Part shown: in pieces, positions 42,928-52,253 of the stretch
Numbering within the stretch: position 1 is the stretch's first letter
Layout of the letters: every line of letters begins with the position of its first letter
Origin: Streptomyces bottropensis ATCC 25435
GTDB taxonomy: Bacteria > Actinomycetota > Actinomycetes > Streptomycetales > Streptomycetaceae
DNA: 64,000 nucleotides
NCBI RefSeq assembly: GCF_000383595.1
Contig: NZ_KB911581.1
Location: 6,407,519 to 6,471,518 of the forward strand
Reading direction: 5' to 3'
Translations under genes and position numbers: made by a program
Notes under the pieces: generated by a model
The model's database searches: none
What the model saw: the letters and a program-made list of their open reading frames with translations, nothing else
What the model was told of the DNA's origin: nothing

Positions 42928-45008
42928 GTCTCCTGCCCTCGCCGCCGGTCCGGGGCGCCCGCGGCCACGGGCTCCCCAGAGGGGTCCGCCGTCGTACCGG
43001 GCTCCTCCTCATCCATGATCTCTCCAGTGGCCGTGTTCACGGCGGGCGCGGCCGGAGCCGCCTCGGCGAGGGCCACGGCGATGGTCTCGGCCGTCTTGCG
43101 GCCTATGCCGGGGACCTCGCAGATCTGGTCGATCGTCGCGGAGCGCAGCTTCTTCAGCGAACCGAAGTGTTTCAGCAGGGCCTGCTTGCGAGCGTCCCCG
43201 AGGCCGGGCACGTCGTCCAAGGGGCTCGCCCGGAAACGCTTGGCGCGTTTGGCGCGCTGGTAGGTGATGGCGAAGCGGTGGGCCTCGTCGCGGACCCGCT
43301 GCAGGAGGTAGAGGCCCTCGCTGCTGCGGGGCAGGACCACCGGGTCGTCCTCGCCGGGCACCCAGACCTCCTCCAGGCGCTTGGCGAGGCCGCAGACGGC
43401 GATGTCGTCGATGCCCAGCTCGTCGAGCGCCCGCCGGGCGGCGGCGACCTGCGGCTGCCCGCCGTCGACGACGACGAGCTGGGGCGGGTAGGCGAACCGC
43501 TTGGGGCGGCCGTCCTCCTCGGTGAAGGCGTTCGGGTCGATGCCCGCGTTCTCGTCCTCCTCGACCCACTCGCCCGTCTTCTCCTTCTCCGCGAGGTAGC
43601 GCCGGAAGCGACGGGCGATGACCTCGTGCATGGAGCGGACGTCGTCCTGGCCCTCGCCGTGCCAGACCTGCGTGTCCCCGACCCGGCCCTTGATCTGGAA
43701 GCGGCGGTACTCGCTCTTGCGGGCCAGTCCGTCCTCGAAGACGACCATGGAGGCCACGACGTCGTCGCCCTGGAGGTGGGAGATGTCGTAGCACTCGATC
43801 CGCAGGGGGGCGCTGTCCAGGTCGAGGGCCTCGGCGATCTCCTCCAGCGCGCGGGAGCGGGTCGTGAGGTCGGAGGCCCGCTTGGTCTTGTGCAGGACGA
43901 GCGACTGCTGGGCGTTGCGTGCCACGGTCTCCATGAGCGCCTTCTTGTCGCCGCGCTGCGGGATGCGCAGGGAGACGCCCGCCCCGCGGCGGCCGGTGAG
44001 CCACTCCTGGACGGGTCCGACGGGGTCGGGCAGCGCCGGGACCAGGACCTCCTTGGGCACGGAGTCGCCGGTCTCCTCGCCGTAGAGCTGCTGGAGCGCG
44101 TGTTCGACGAGGTCACCGGTGGTGACGGCCTCGACCTTGTCGGTGACCCAGCCGCGCTGTCCGCGCACCCGTCCGCCGCGTACGTGGAAGATCTGGACGG
44201 CCGCCTCCAGCTCGTCCTCGGCGACCGCGATCAGGTCGGCGTCGGTCGCGTCGGCGAGCACGACCGCGTTCTTCTCCATGGCCTTCTTCAGGGCCTCGAT
44301 GTCGTCACGCAGCCGGGCGGCCCGCTCGTACTCCATGTCCTCGGCCGCGTCCGTCATCCGCTTCTCCAGACGGCGGATGTACGTGCCGGTGCGCCCCGCC
44401 ATGAAGTCGCTGAACTCGTCGGCCAGTTCGCGGTGGTCCTCGGCGGAGATCCGCTCGACGCAGGGCGCCGAGCACTTGCCGATGTAACCGAGCAGACAGG
44501 GCCGGCCGGTGCGGGCCGCGTTCTTGAACACCCCGGCCGAGCAGGTGCGTACGGGGAAGACGCGCAGCAGCAGGTCGACCGTGTCCCGGATCGCCCACGC
44601 GTGCGCGTACGGCCCGAAGTACCGCACGCCCTTCTTCTTGTGCCCGCGCATCACCTGCACGCGCGGGTACTGCTCGTTCATCGTGACCGCGAGGTACGGA
44701 TAGCTCTTGTCGTCGCGGTACTTGACGTTGAACCGGGGGTCGAACTCCTTGATCCAGGAGTACTCCAGCTGCAGCGCCTCGACCTCCGTGGACACGACGG
44801 TCCACTCCACGGAGGCGGCCGTGGTGACCATCGTGCGGGTGCGCGGGTGGAGGCCGGTCAGGTCCTGGAAGTAATTGGCCAGGCGCTGACGCAGGCTCTT
44901 CGCCTTCCCGACGTAGATCACCCGGCGGTGCTCGTCACGGAACTTGTACACCCCGGGAGAGTCCGGGATCTGCCCCGGGCTGGGGCGGTAGCTGGAGGGA
45001 TCGGCCAT
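42924..45008 (-). CDS. uvrC: Excinuclease ABC subunit C
   Basis: A 694-aa nuclease that makes both incisions in nucleotide excision repair with UvrA and UvrB. It starts at ATG 45008. Order: GIY-YIG domain (SPGVYKFRD, VIYVGKAKSLRQRL), UVR motif (MTDAAEDMEYERAARLRDDI), RNase H-like domain (IECYDISHLQGDDVVASMVV, VVVDGGQPQVAAA) and C-terminal tandem HhH (VPGLGDARKQALLKHFGSL, VPGIGRKTAETIA). A short Pro/Gly tail follows. uvrA lies 11 kb further right. Confidence 0.97.
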   Translation of the reverse strand: MADPSSYRPSPGQIPDSPGVYKFRDEHRRVIYVGKAKSLRQRLANYFQDLTGLHPRTRTMVTTAASVEWTVVSTEVEALQLEYSWIKEFDPRFNVKYRDDKSYPYLAVTMNEQYPRVQVMRGHKKKGVRYFGPYAHAWAIRDTVDLLLRVFPVRTCSAGVFKNAARTGRPCLLGYIGKCSAPCVERISAEDHRELADEFSDFMAGRTGTYIRRLEKRMTDAAEDMEYERAARLRDDIEALKKAMEKNAVVLADATDADLIAVAEDELEAAVQIFHVRGGRVRGQRGWVTDKVEAVTTGDLVEHALQQLYGEETGDSVPKEVLVPALPDPVGPVQEWLTGRRGAGVSLRIPQRGDKKALMETVARNAQQSLVLHKTKRASDLTTRSRALEEIAEALDLDSAPLRIECYDISHLQGDDVVASMVVFEDGLARKSEYRRFQIKGRVGDTQVWHGEGQDDVRSMHEVIARRFRRYLAEKEKTGEWVEEDENAGIDPNAFTEEDGRPKRFAYPPQLVVVDGGQPQVAAARRALDELGIDDIAVCGLAKRLEEVWVPGEDDPVVLPRSSEGLYLLQRVRDEAHRFAITYQRAKRAKRFRASPLDDVPGLGDARKQALLKHFGSLKKLRSATIDQICEVPGIGRKTAETIAVALAEAAPAAPAVNTATGEIMDEEEPGTTADPSGEPVAAGAPDRRRGQET

Positions 45009-45092
45009 GCTCCACACCCTACTGGCGGGGAGTGACAACCCGGGGGCCCTGTGGACGGAGCGCAGCGGCCGGACGGCACCGCGCCCCGGGCT

Positions 45093-45764
45093 CTAACGCG
45101 TCTCCAGGAAGGTCAGTACCGCCAGGACCCGCCGGTGGTCGTCCGGCTCCTCGGGCAGCCGCAGTTTCCCGAGGATGCTGCGCACATGCTTCTCCACGGT
45201 CCCCTCGGTCACCCACAGCCGACGGCCGATGCCCGAGTTGGACCGCCCCTCCGCCATCAGGCCGAGGACCTCCCGCTCACGATTGCTGAGCATCGACAGC
45301 GGATCGTCACGGCGCTGCGCGGCCACCAGCTCCTGCACCAGTGAGGGGTCGACCACCGACCCGCCCCGGCGGATGCGGTCGAGGGTCTCCAGGAACTCGT
45401 CCACGACCGTGATCCGGCTCTTGAGCAGATACCCGATGCTGCGCCCGCCGGCCAGCAGCTCCAGGGCGTCCTCGACCTCGACGAACGCCGACAGCACCAG
45501 GATCCCGACCGACGGATACCGCTCCCGGATGGTGCCGGCGGCCTTCAGTCCCTCCGTGGACTGCGTCGGCGGCATCCGGATGTCGACGATCGCGATGTCC
45601 GGCAGCTCCGTCTCGACGAGGTCCATGAGCCCGTCGGCGTCGCCCGCCTGGCCCGCCACCTCGTAGCCGACGCGCTCGCACAGGCTCGCCAGCCCCTCCC
45701 GCAGCAGCACGTCGTCGTCCGCGAGCACCACCCGTCCGCGCACCGGATGCTGATCGGCCTCCAT
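45093..45764 (-). CDS. LuxR/NarL-type response regulator
   Basis: A 223-aa regulator from ATG 45764. The receiver domain has acidic residues in VVLADDDVLL, phospho-acceptor Asp61 in IAIVDIRMPP, Ser in LVLSAFVEVED and Lys in YLLKSRI. The C-terminal LuxR HTH is LSNREREVLGLMAEGRSNSG to GTVEKHVRSILGKLRL. It lies downstream of the histidine kinase gene with a 335-nt gap that contains an 18-bp palindrome, so it is probably expressed on its own promoter and paired with that kinase. It may bind that palindrome and the similar one upstream of the lipoprotein genes. Confidence 0.92.
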   Translation of the reverse strand: MEADQHPVRGRVVLADDDVLLREGLASLCERVGYEVAGQAGDADGLMDLVETELPDIAIVDIRMPPTQSTEGLKAAGTIRERYPSVGILVLSAFVEVEDALELLAGGRSIGYLLKSRITVVDEFLETLDRIRRGGSVVDPSLVQELVAAQRRDDPLSMLSNREREVLGLMAEGRSNSGIGRRLWVTEGTVEKHVRSILGKLRLPEEPDDHRRVLAVLTFLETR

Positions 45765-46099
45765 GGTCTCGGTCTCCCCCTTGCCCGACCTGTCCCGTTC
45801 GTCTCGACAGCCTGCCTGAACACGGGTCTTACGGCTAGCCGGAAGCCTAGTTGGGGGAGGGCCGTGAAGACACCTGAACGTCTGTCCGCCATGCTCGTAG
45901 ATGTGCGGCCGCGGGTGGACCGGCACCTCCGACGGGAGACGGCGAGCCATCCCGCCCTGCCCCGGGACCGGACGGCCGTCTCCGCCGTCCGATTCGGCCG
46001 CCCGGAACGTACGCCCGTACCGAGTCCCGAACTCCCCCCTTGAACGGGCCTCACCGCGTACGCTTCGGGCGGTCACACACCTCACGCAGGTCACTCACG
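45765..46099. other. Leader of the response regulator gene
   Basis: A 335-bp gap between the kinase stop and the regulator start. It contains the palindrome at 45828-45845. No gene was recognised in the rest. Confidence 0.55.
45828..45845. promoter_or_regulatory. Near-perfect palindrome, candidate response-regulator operator
   Basis: CTTACGGCTAGCCGGAAG: perfect core CGGCTAGCCG with one mismatch pair further out, 64 nt upstream of the regulator start. A related site is at 51828-51845. Confidence 0.5.
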
Positions 46100-48913
46100 T
46101 CACACACGCGGCTGGACGACCGCCGCGTCCTCCTCCTGCGGCGGCGTCAGCGGCAGACGCACGCTCAGCGTCGTCCCGCTGCCGGGCGGGCTGGCGACCG
46201 TCAACCGGCCGCCGATCGCCTCCACCCGGTCGATGAGCCCGATCAGCCCCGACCCCTTGTCGGGCTCCGCCCCCCCGTCGCCGTCGTCGCGGATGACCAG
46301 TTCCAGCACGCCCGAGCGCTCCTCGGCCACCACGGTCACCACGTTCGCGCGCGCGTGCTTGACGGTGTTGGTGAGGCTCTCGGAGATGACGTAGTAGGCG
46401 GCCACCTCGACCTGTTCCGGGAAGCGGGCCTTGCCGAAGGCGAGGTCGAGTTCCACGGGCACGGCGCAGCGGCGGGCCAGGGCGCGCAGAGCGGGGCCCA
46501 GGCCACCCCTGGAGAGGACGGAGGGGTGGATGCCCCGGGCCACCTGCAGCAGCTCCTGGAAGGTGTCGTCGAGGCCCCTGGCCAGCTGGTCAAGCCGCCG
46601 GGCCAGTTCCGAGGAGGGGTCCTCCACCAGGGTCTCGGCCATCCTCAGTTCCAGTTGCAGGGAGACCAGGCGCTGCTGGACGCCGTCGTGCAGGTCGCGT
46701 TCGATGCGCCGCCGGGAGGCGTCCCCGGCGGCGACCACGCGCGCGCGGGAGGCGGCCAGCTGGGCGCGGCTGTCGGCGTTGGCGATCGCGGTGGCGATCA
46801 GTTCGGTGAAGTCGGCGAGCCGGGACTCGGTGCCCCCGGGCAACGGGTCGAGGAGCGAGGCGGCCACGACGACCCCCCACAGGCAGCCCTCGACGACGAT
46901 GGGGGCGCCCACACAGGTGCCCGAGCGGGCGGCGCTCCGGGTGCGGGCCACCTCGTCGATGGTCCTCCGGGCCGCCTCATGGCGGGTCGTACGCACGATC
47001 TCGGCGGCCTCGTCCCCGCGCGCGTGCGCGATCCCGAGGACCTTGACGCTGCCGTCGGGCTCGTGGCGCAGGACGGCCGCCGCCGTGCCCAGCAGGGACG
47101 CCACCTCCTCGGCGACCTTCCCGAACACGTCGGCCGGCGGTACGCCGCGCGCGACCGCGGTGGCGACCCGGCGCAGCGCGGCCTGTTCGAGCGCGGCCCG
47201 GCGGCTCTCGGTGACGTCGCGGGCGGCCGCGTAGATGAGGCCCTCCTCCGGGACCGGCCGGGCGCTCCACTGCAGCCAGCGTTCGGTGCCGTCGGCGCGG
47301 ACGTACCGGTTCTCGAACTCGGCGACCTCGGTGCCGCTCGCCAGCAGCGCGATGGTCTCGCGGGTCTTGTCCCGGTCCTCCTCGTGGACGAAGTCGAGCA
47401 GGGGCCGGGAGGTCAGCGTCTCGATCGGGTAGCCCAGGGTGCGTTCGAACGCCGGGTTGACGCGCTTGAAGTAGCCGTCGACGCCGCTGATGCAGAGCAG
47501 GTCCATGGAGAGGTTGAAGATGCTCTCCAGTTCCTGTTCGGCTCGTCTGCGGCGGCCGTGGGCGGCGGCGAAGGACGCCATGGTGCCGTTCATGCCGCCC
47601 AGCAGCTGGGCCCAGGTGCCGTCGAAGGAGTCGACGTCGGCCCGGTGGCAGAGCCGGCCCGCGTCGATCGCGGTGTTCATGGCCCGGATCTCGCCGGCCA
47701 GCCGTCCGCTGGTCACCCGCAGCTCGCGGAACGTGTCGGCGACGTCCCCGAGTTCGTCGCGTCCGGTGTAGTGGATGTCGTACGAGAGGTCGCCCTCCGA
47801 CAGGGCGCGGGCGCCCTCGGAGACCTCGCCGAGAGGGCGGGTGATCGAGCGGCGCAGGGCCAGCGCGAGCAGGGTGACGAAGGTCAGGACGGCGAGGGAG
47901 ATGCCCAGTTCGGTCAGGGCCTGGGCCCGTATGGCGCGCAGATCGCGGTGGGCGGTGTCGTCGAGTTCGCGGGCGGCGCGGTCCTGGATGCCGCGCAGGG
48001 CGTCGACGTAGCGCGCGGAGTCGTCGAGCCAGCTGTCGTACGAGGGCCAGTCGGCGGGTCGGGGGTCGGTGTCGGCGGCGAGCAGGTCGCGGACCGTGCG
48101 GACCTCGCGTCCGGGGGCCTGGAAGATCACGGTGTGCAGTTCGGCGTTCAGTCCGTCCGAGGCGGTCAGCCGAAACCTTCTGAGCTGCGACTTCTCCAGT
48201 TCGGTCCAGCGGCCGGCGGCGGCGGTGGTGCGCCGCTCGCCGGGTGTGTGGAAGAGGATGGCGAGTTCCGCGCGTTCGCTCTCGGTGGCGGCGACGGCCC
48301 GCAGCATCGCCATGTGGGCGTCGGCCGCGCGGCCCGCGGCCCGGGTGGGGCGCCCGGCTTCGAGGCCGGCGACCGTGTCGAGCACCTTGTTCTGGATCAC
48401 CTCGTACCGCTGGGTGAGGGTCCGGGCGTCCAGCGAGCCGGTACCGGTCTGGACCCGCAGGGCGTGCAGTTGGCGGCGTACGGAGTCGAGGACCCCGGCG
48501 ACGTCGGACCCCACCTGCCGGTCCACGGCTTCCCCGAAGGCGTGCCGCAGGGCGTCGTCGGTGACCCGCTGGGCCTGCGTCCGGGCGCGCAGGGTGTCCG
48601 GCCGGGCATCCAGCCGGGCCTCGACCGCGGCGATCCGCTCACGGGCGACGGCGCCTCCGACCTCGCTGGTCGTGAACGAGACCTCGATCGCGGTGTCGAA
48701 GTCGCGCAGGGTCCGCGCCTCCTGCCACTGGGTCATGGCGGTGAACGCCGTGAAGGACAGCAGGACGGTGACCGGCAGCAGGACGAGCAGCATCAGCTTG
48801 GGGCCGACGCGCAGCCGCGCCAGGAACGGGACGCGGCTCGCGCCCGTGGCGGGCCGGCGGACCTCGGTGGGGCGCGGGGCGGGGGTACGTCCGTGGGACG
48901 GCGGGCGGAGCAC
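46100..48913 (-). CDS. Sensor histidine kinase with NIT, HAMP, PAS and GAF domains
   Basis: A 937-aa membrane kinase. Order: basic N-terminus, TM1 (~39-60), an extracytoplasmic helical NIT-like (nitrate/nitrite-sensing family) domain (~62-330), TM2 (~337-354), HAMP (~355-407), PAS (~462-570), GAF (~583-715), HisKA_3 dimerisation helix with phospho-His742 in RRIERDLHDGVQQRL, and a C-terminal HATPase (DGDGGAEPDKGSGLIGLIDRVE). This is the NarX/DesK-like class that pairs with LuxR-type regulators. Two sugar-binding lipoprotein genes lie upstream in the same transcription unit (9-nt gap), suggesting that they present ligand to it. GTG start at 48913. Confidence 0.93.
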   Translation of the reverse strand: MLRPPSHGRTPAPRPTEVRRPATGASRVPFLARLRVGPKLMLLVLLPVTVLLSFTAFTAMTQWQEARTLRDFDTAIEVSFTTSEVGGAVARERIAAVEARLDARPDTLRARTQAQRVTDDALRHAFGEAVDRQVGSDVAGVLDSVRRQLHALRVQTGTGSLDARTLTQRYEVIQNKVLDTVAGLEAGRPTRAAGRAADAHMAMLRAVAATESERAELAILFHTPGERRTTAAAGRWTELEKSQLRRFRLTASDGLNAELHTVIFQAPGREVRTVRDLLAADTDPRPADWPSYDSWLDDSARYVDALRGIQDRAARELDDTAHRDLRAIRAQALTELGISLAVLTFVTLLALALRRSITRPLGEVSEGARALSEGDLSYDIHYTGRDELGDVADTFRELRVTSGRLAGEIRAMNTAIDAGRLCHRADVDSFDGTWAQLLGGMNGTMASFAAAHGRRRRAEQELESIFNLSMDLLCISGVDGYFKRVNPAFERTLGYPIETLTSRPLLDFVHEEDRDKTRETIALLASGTEVAEFENRYVRADGTERWLQWSARPVPEEGLIYAAARDVTESRRAALEQAALRRVATAVARGVPPADVFGKVAEEVASLLGTAAAVLRHEPDGSVKVLGIAHARGDEAAEIVRTTRHEAARRTIDEVARTRSAARSGTCVGAPIVVEGCLWGVVVAASLLDPLPGGTESRLADFTELIATAIANADSRAQLAASRARVVAAGDASRRRIERDLHDGVQQRLVSLQLELRMAETLVEDPSSELARRLDQLARGLDDTFQELLQVARGIHPSVLSRGGLGPALRALARRCAVPVELDLAFGKARFPEQVEVAAYYVISESLTNTVKHARANVVTVVAEERSGVLELVIRDDGDGGAEPDKGSGLIGLIDRVEAIGGRLTVASPPGSGTTLSVRLPLTPPQEEDAAVVQPRV

Positions 48914-48922
48914 GGCCGGGCC

Positions 48923-50284
48923 TCACGGTCCGGTCGGGGGGTAGTGCCCGTGGTCCGCCAGATCCTGGTCGACGGCCCGCACCGCCTCGTCCAGCGCGGG
49001 CCGCACGGCCCCTCCCCCCATGATCTTCGCGAAGGCGTGGGAGAAGGCCTCGGTGATCGCCGGATAGGCGGGGGTCTGCGGCCGGGGACGTGCGGCCCCG
49101 GCGCGCAGTTGTTCTATGTAGAGGCGTGCGCGGCCGCCCTCGGCGAAGGCGTCGGTCCGCTCGATCGCGGTTCCGGTGGCGGGAATCCCCCCGTTGGCCT
49201 CGGTCATCCGCAGGATCTCCTCGGGGCGCAGCAGGAAGTCCAGGAACCGCCACACGGCGTCGCCGTCCGCCGTGCCCGCGGGGATGCCCCACTGCCAGGA
49301 GCCCATGCCGGTGGCGCTTCCCGTGCCGAAGTCGGGCAGCGGCACGATCGCCACGTCGCCCGGGTGGGCCTCGGTGTAGCGCCCGTACGACCAGTGGCCG
49401 GCCCAGGACACCGGGGTTCTGCCCTTCTGGAAGGCCTCGAAGTCCTTGTTCGCGTCCACGTAGCCCGTCTTCACCCAGCCCTGCAGCGTGGTCAGTGCCT
49501 GGACCGACCGCGGCCCGTTGAGCACACCGTCGGCCGTTCGATAGGTGGAGCGGTCGATGAGGTCGCCGCCCGCCGACCACAGCACCGGTGCGAAGCCGTA
49601 CGTGCCCCACTCGGTGTCGGCCCACTGCAGCTGGAGGTCCAGCGGCCGCTCGTGGCCGTGAGCGCGCAGCTTCTTCAGGATGCCGGTGAACTCGTCGGCG
49701 GTCCAGGCGTCGCCGACGCCCCGCGGGATGCGTACGCCCGCCTTCTTCAGCTCCGACGGCCGTACGTACAGCCCGAGTCCGGAGTCGAACGTGCCGAGCC
49801 CCCACAGCCTGCCGCGATAGGTGCCCTGTTCGAGGACGGACGGCAACAGGTCGGCGCGCAGGGACTTCGGGACGCAGGAGTCGATCGGCCGGAGGTCGCC
49901 GGCCCAGGCGTGGCTGAACAGTTTCGGGGCGTCGAAGTCGAGCAGGTCCGGCAGTTCGCCGTCGGCGGCCGCCTTGCGGACCAGTTCGTCGTGGTCGCCC
50001 TTCGGATGGTGGACGAGCCGGACGGTCACGTCGTCCTGGGCGGTGTTGAAGGCTTTCACCTGGGCGCGCAGGGCCTCCAGTTCGCCGCGTGCCGACGGCC
50101 GGTGGTACCACATGGTGATCTGCGCGGGGGCGTCGATCCGCCCGTCGCAGGTCGCGTCGGAGGCACGCCGGGGGTCCTCGTCGCCGTCCCCGCCCGCCTC
50201 GCAGCCCGCGAGCAGCAGGGCCATGCAGAGCAGGAGCGCCGCCGGGCGGGGCGTGCTGCGCCGGGGTCCGGCGGCTCGGGTCAT
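48923..50284 (-). CDS. Extracellular solute-binding lipoprotein 2 (carbohydrate ABC type)
   Basis: A 453-aa lipoprotein from ATG 50284 overlapping the previous stop (ATGA). The lipobox is LLLAGCEAG with Cys at ~28. The body follows the MalE/family 1 fold: AQITMWYHRPSARGELEALR, LPDLLDFDAPKLFSHAW, GMGSWQWGIPAGTADGDAVW. It is a clear paralogue of the next gene upstream, aligning almost end to end. No permease or ATPase is encoded nearby, and the following gene is a sensor kinase, so it may work as a periplasmic-type sensor subunit. Ligand unknown, probably a sugar. Confidence 0.9.
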   Translation of the reverse strand: MTRAAGPRRSTPRPAALLLCMALLLAGCEAGGDGDEDPRRASDATCDGRIDAPAQITMWYHRPSARGELEALRAQVKAFNTAQDDVTVRLVHHPKGDHDELVRKAAADGELPDLLDFDAPKLFSHAWAGDLRPIDSCVPKSLRADLLPSVLEQGTYRGRLWGLGTFDSGLGLYVRPSELKKAGVRIPRGVGDAWTADEFTGILKKLRAHGHERPLDLQLQWADTEWGTYGFAPVLWSAGGDLIDRSTYRTADGVLNGPRSVQALTTLQGWVKTGYVDANKDFEAFQKGRTPVSWAGHWSYGRYTEAHPGDVAIVPLPDFGTGSATGMGSWQWGIPAGTADGDAVWRFLDFLLRPEEILRMTEANGGIPATGTAIERTDAFAEGGRARLYIEQLRAGAARPRPQTPAYPAITEAFSHAFAKIMGGGAVRPALDEAVRAVDQDLADHGHYPPTGP

Positions 50285-51675
50285 GGTCCGCTCTTGGGGT
50301 ATCCGTCGTGGGCCGCGAGGTCCTGGTCGATGCTCTCGACCGCCTTGTCCAGCGTCTTCTGGACGGGCGCTCCGGAGAAGACGATGTCGGCGACCGCGTG
50401 CGAGAACGCGACGGTGACCGCCGGGTACGCCGGTGTCTGCGGCCGCGGCCGGGCGGCGCCGCTGCGCAGCTGCTCGATGAACAGCCGCTCCGCGCCGCCC
50501 TCGTCGTACAGCGGGGACAGCTTCACGCCCCCTTCCGTCGCGGGGATCGCGCCGTTGGCCTCGCTCATCCTCGCCACCTGCTCGGGCCGCAGCAGATACT
50601 CCAGGAAACGCCACACCGCGTCGCCGTCGGCGCCCCCCGAGGGGATGCCCCACTGCCAGGAGCCCATGCCGGTGACGGTACCCGTGCCGAAGTCGGGCAG
50701 CGGCACGATCGCCACGTCGCCCGGGTACGCCTTGCTGAACTCGCCGTACTTCCAGTGCCCCATCCAGGAGATGGGGCTGCGGCCCTTCACGAACGCGCTC
50801 CTGTCCTTCTTCTCGTCCCTGTCGACATAGCCCTGCTTCACCCAGCTCTGCATGGTGGTGAGTGCCTGGACGGCCTCGGGGCCGTTGAGGAATCCGTCGG
50901 CCGTGCGGAACTCCTCGGGGTCGATGAGGTCGCCGCCCGCCGACCGCACGGCCGGTGCGAAGGCGTAGGTGTTCCACTCGTCCGCGGTGCGGGAGTCGGT
51001 GAAGTTCAGGTCGAGCGGCGCCTCGTAGCCCTGTGCGCGCAGTTTGCGCAGGATCCGCGTCAGCTCGTCGGCGGTCCAGGCGTCGTCGACGCCCTTCGGG
51101 ACGCGCACGCCCGCCTTCCTGAGCACCGACGGCCGTACGTACAGGCCGAGTCCGGAGTCGAACGTGCCGACGCCCCACAACCGGTCGTCGTACGTGCCCT
51201 GTTCGCGGATGGAGGGAAGCAGGTCCTTGCGGGTCCTCGCGGGTACGCAGGAGTCGATCGGCTTGAGGGTGCCGGACCAGGCGTAGCTGTAGAGGTTCGG
51301 GCCGTCGAAGTCGAGCAGGTCGGGCAGGTCGCCGCTGGCCGCCGCGGACAGGACGAGTTCGTTGTACGGGCGCTGCTCGGGCAGGGTGACCAGTTCGACC
51401 CGCACCTGCCGCTGGGACCTGTTGAACTCCTTGACCTGGCTCTTGAGCGTGCTCTGTTCTCCGCTCTGCCCGGCGTGGAACCACATCGTGATGTGGGCGG
51501 TGCCCTCGATCCGTCCGTCGCAGGTCGTGTCGGCCGCCGCCTTGCCCTCCTCGTCCACCCGGCCGTCGCCGTCGCCGCCGCTGCATCCGGCGAGGAGCAG
51601 GACGGCCGCCGCCGAACCCGACAACAGGGCACGGCGGACGGGACGTTCTCCGAGGTCCCGGCGCTGTTTCTGCAT
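50281..51675 (-). CDS. Extracellular solute-binding lipoprotein 1 (carbohydrate ABC type)
   Basis: A 464-aa lipoprotein from ATG 51675. N-terminal KQRRDLGERPVRRALL, hydrophobic helix and lipobox LLLAGCSGG (Cys ~32). It shares long blocks with the downstream paralogue: DLPDLLDFDGPNLYSYAW, GVGTFDSGLGLYVRPS, GMGSWQWGIPSGGADGDAVW, ARPRPQTPAYPAVT. The tandem pair looks like a gene duplication followed by divergence. First gene of the lipoprotein-lipoprotein-kinase unit; an operator-like palindrome lies ~150 nt upstream. Confidence 0.9.
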   Translation of the reverse strand: MQKQRRDLGERPVRRALLSGSAAAVLLLAGCSGGDGDGRVDEEGKAAADTTCDGRIEGTAHITMWFHAGQSGEQSTLKSQVKEFNRSQRQVRVELVTLPEQRPYNELVLSAAASGDLPDLLDFDGPNLYSYAWSGTLKPIDSCVPARTRKDLLPSIREQGTYDDRLWGVGTFDSGLGLYVRPSVLRKAGVRVPKGVDDAWTADELTRILRKLRAQGYEAPLDLNFTDSRTADEWNTYAFAPAVRSAGGDLIDPEEFRTADGFLNGPEAVQALTTMQSWVKQGYVDRDEKKDRSAFVKGRSPISWMGHWKYGEFSKAYPGDVAIVPLPDFGTGTVTGMGSWQWGIPSGGADGDAVWRFLEYLLRPEQVARMSEANGAIPATEGGVKLSPLYDEGGAERLFIEQLRSGAARPRPQTPAYPAVTVAFSHAVADIVFSGAPVQKTLDKAVESIDQDLAAHDGYPKSGP

Positions 51676-51827
51676 CGCACACCCCCACTTGACCGGAGGG
51701 TACGGCCCCCAGGGCAGCGACATGCTACTCCTCGTGTCGCGCCCGATTCCCTGGGTGAGAGTGAACCCGTCGTTCCGGCACAGGACGTGGGCACATTCCA
51801 CCGGAGGGTGCGCGGCGGGGCCCACTC

Positions 51828-51845
51828 TTTCCCGCTAGCCGGAAT
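51828..51845. promoter_or_regulatory. Second copy of the GCTAGCCGGAA palindrome
   Basis: TTTCCCGCTAGCCGGAAT matches the site at 45828-45845 over GCTAGCCGGAA and is itself an imperfect palindrome (7 of 9 positions). It lies between the divergent lipoprotein 1 and receiver genes, 34 nt before the latter. Confidence 0.5.
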
Positions 51846-51878
51846 GTGCGTCCATGACCGCCTTGCGAGGCTGTGCGC

Positions 51879-52253
51879 ATGTCCACGCGCTGTCTCCTCG
51901 TCGATGACAGCGCCCGGTTCCTGGAGGCTGCCCGTACGCTGCTGGAGCGCGACGGGATCCGCGTCGTCGGTGTGGCCCGCACAGGCGCGGAGGCGCTGGC
52001 ACGGGCCCTGGAACTGGCCCCTGATCTCGTCCTGCTGGACATCGACCTCGACGGCGAGAGCGGTCTGGAGCTCGCCCCGAGGCTCGCGCGCACCGCCGCG
52101 TCCGTCATCATCCTCACCTCCACGCACCCGCTGGACGACTTCGAGGAACTCGTCGCCGCCAGCCCCGCCCGGGGTTTTCTGCACAAGTCGAAGCTCTCGG
52201 GGCGGGCGCTACGGGACCTGCTGGGGCCTGATCAGGGGCCCCTGGCGCGTTGA
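51879..52253 (+). CDS. Single-domain response regulator (receiver only)
   Basis: A 124-aa stand-alone receiver from ATG 51879, behind GCGAGG. All key residues are present: Asp pair in CLLVDDSARF, phospho-acceptor Asp in LVLLDIDLDG, Thr in IILTSTHP and Lys in GFLHKSKLSG. There is no output domain; the frame stops after DQGPLAR. It is divergent from the lipoprotein-kinase unit and shares its regulatory palindrome, so it may act as a phosphate sink or a modulator of that kinase. Confidence 0.85.
   Translation: MSTRCLLVDDSARFLEAARTLLERDGIRVVGVARTGAEALARALELAPDLVLLDIDLDGESGLELAPRLARTAASVIILTSTHPLDDFEELVAASPARGFLHKSKLSGRALRDLLGPDQGPLAR

Noticed and set aside
46040..50830. A very long open frame on the plus strand opposite the kinase and lipoprotein genes
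   Set aside because: Antisense frames stay open by chance in such GC-rich coding DNA. The translation is Gly/Arg/Val-rich without domains, and the minus-strand genes are unmistakable.
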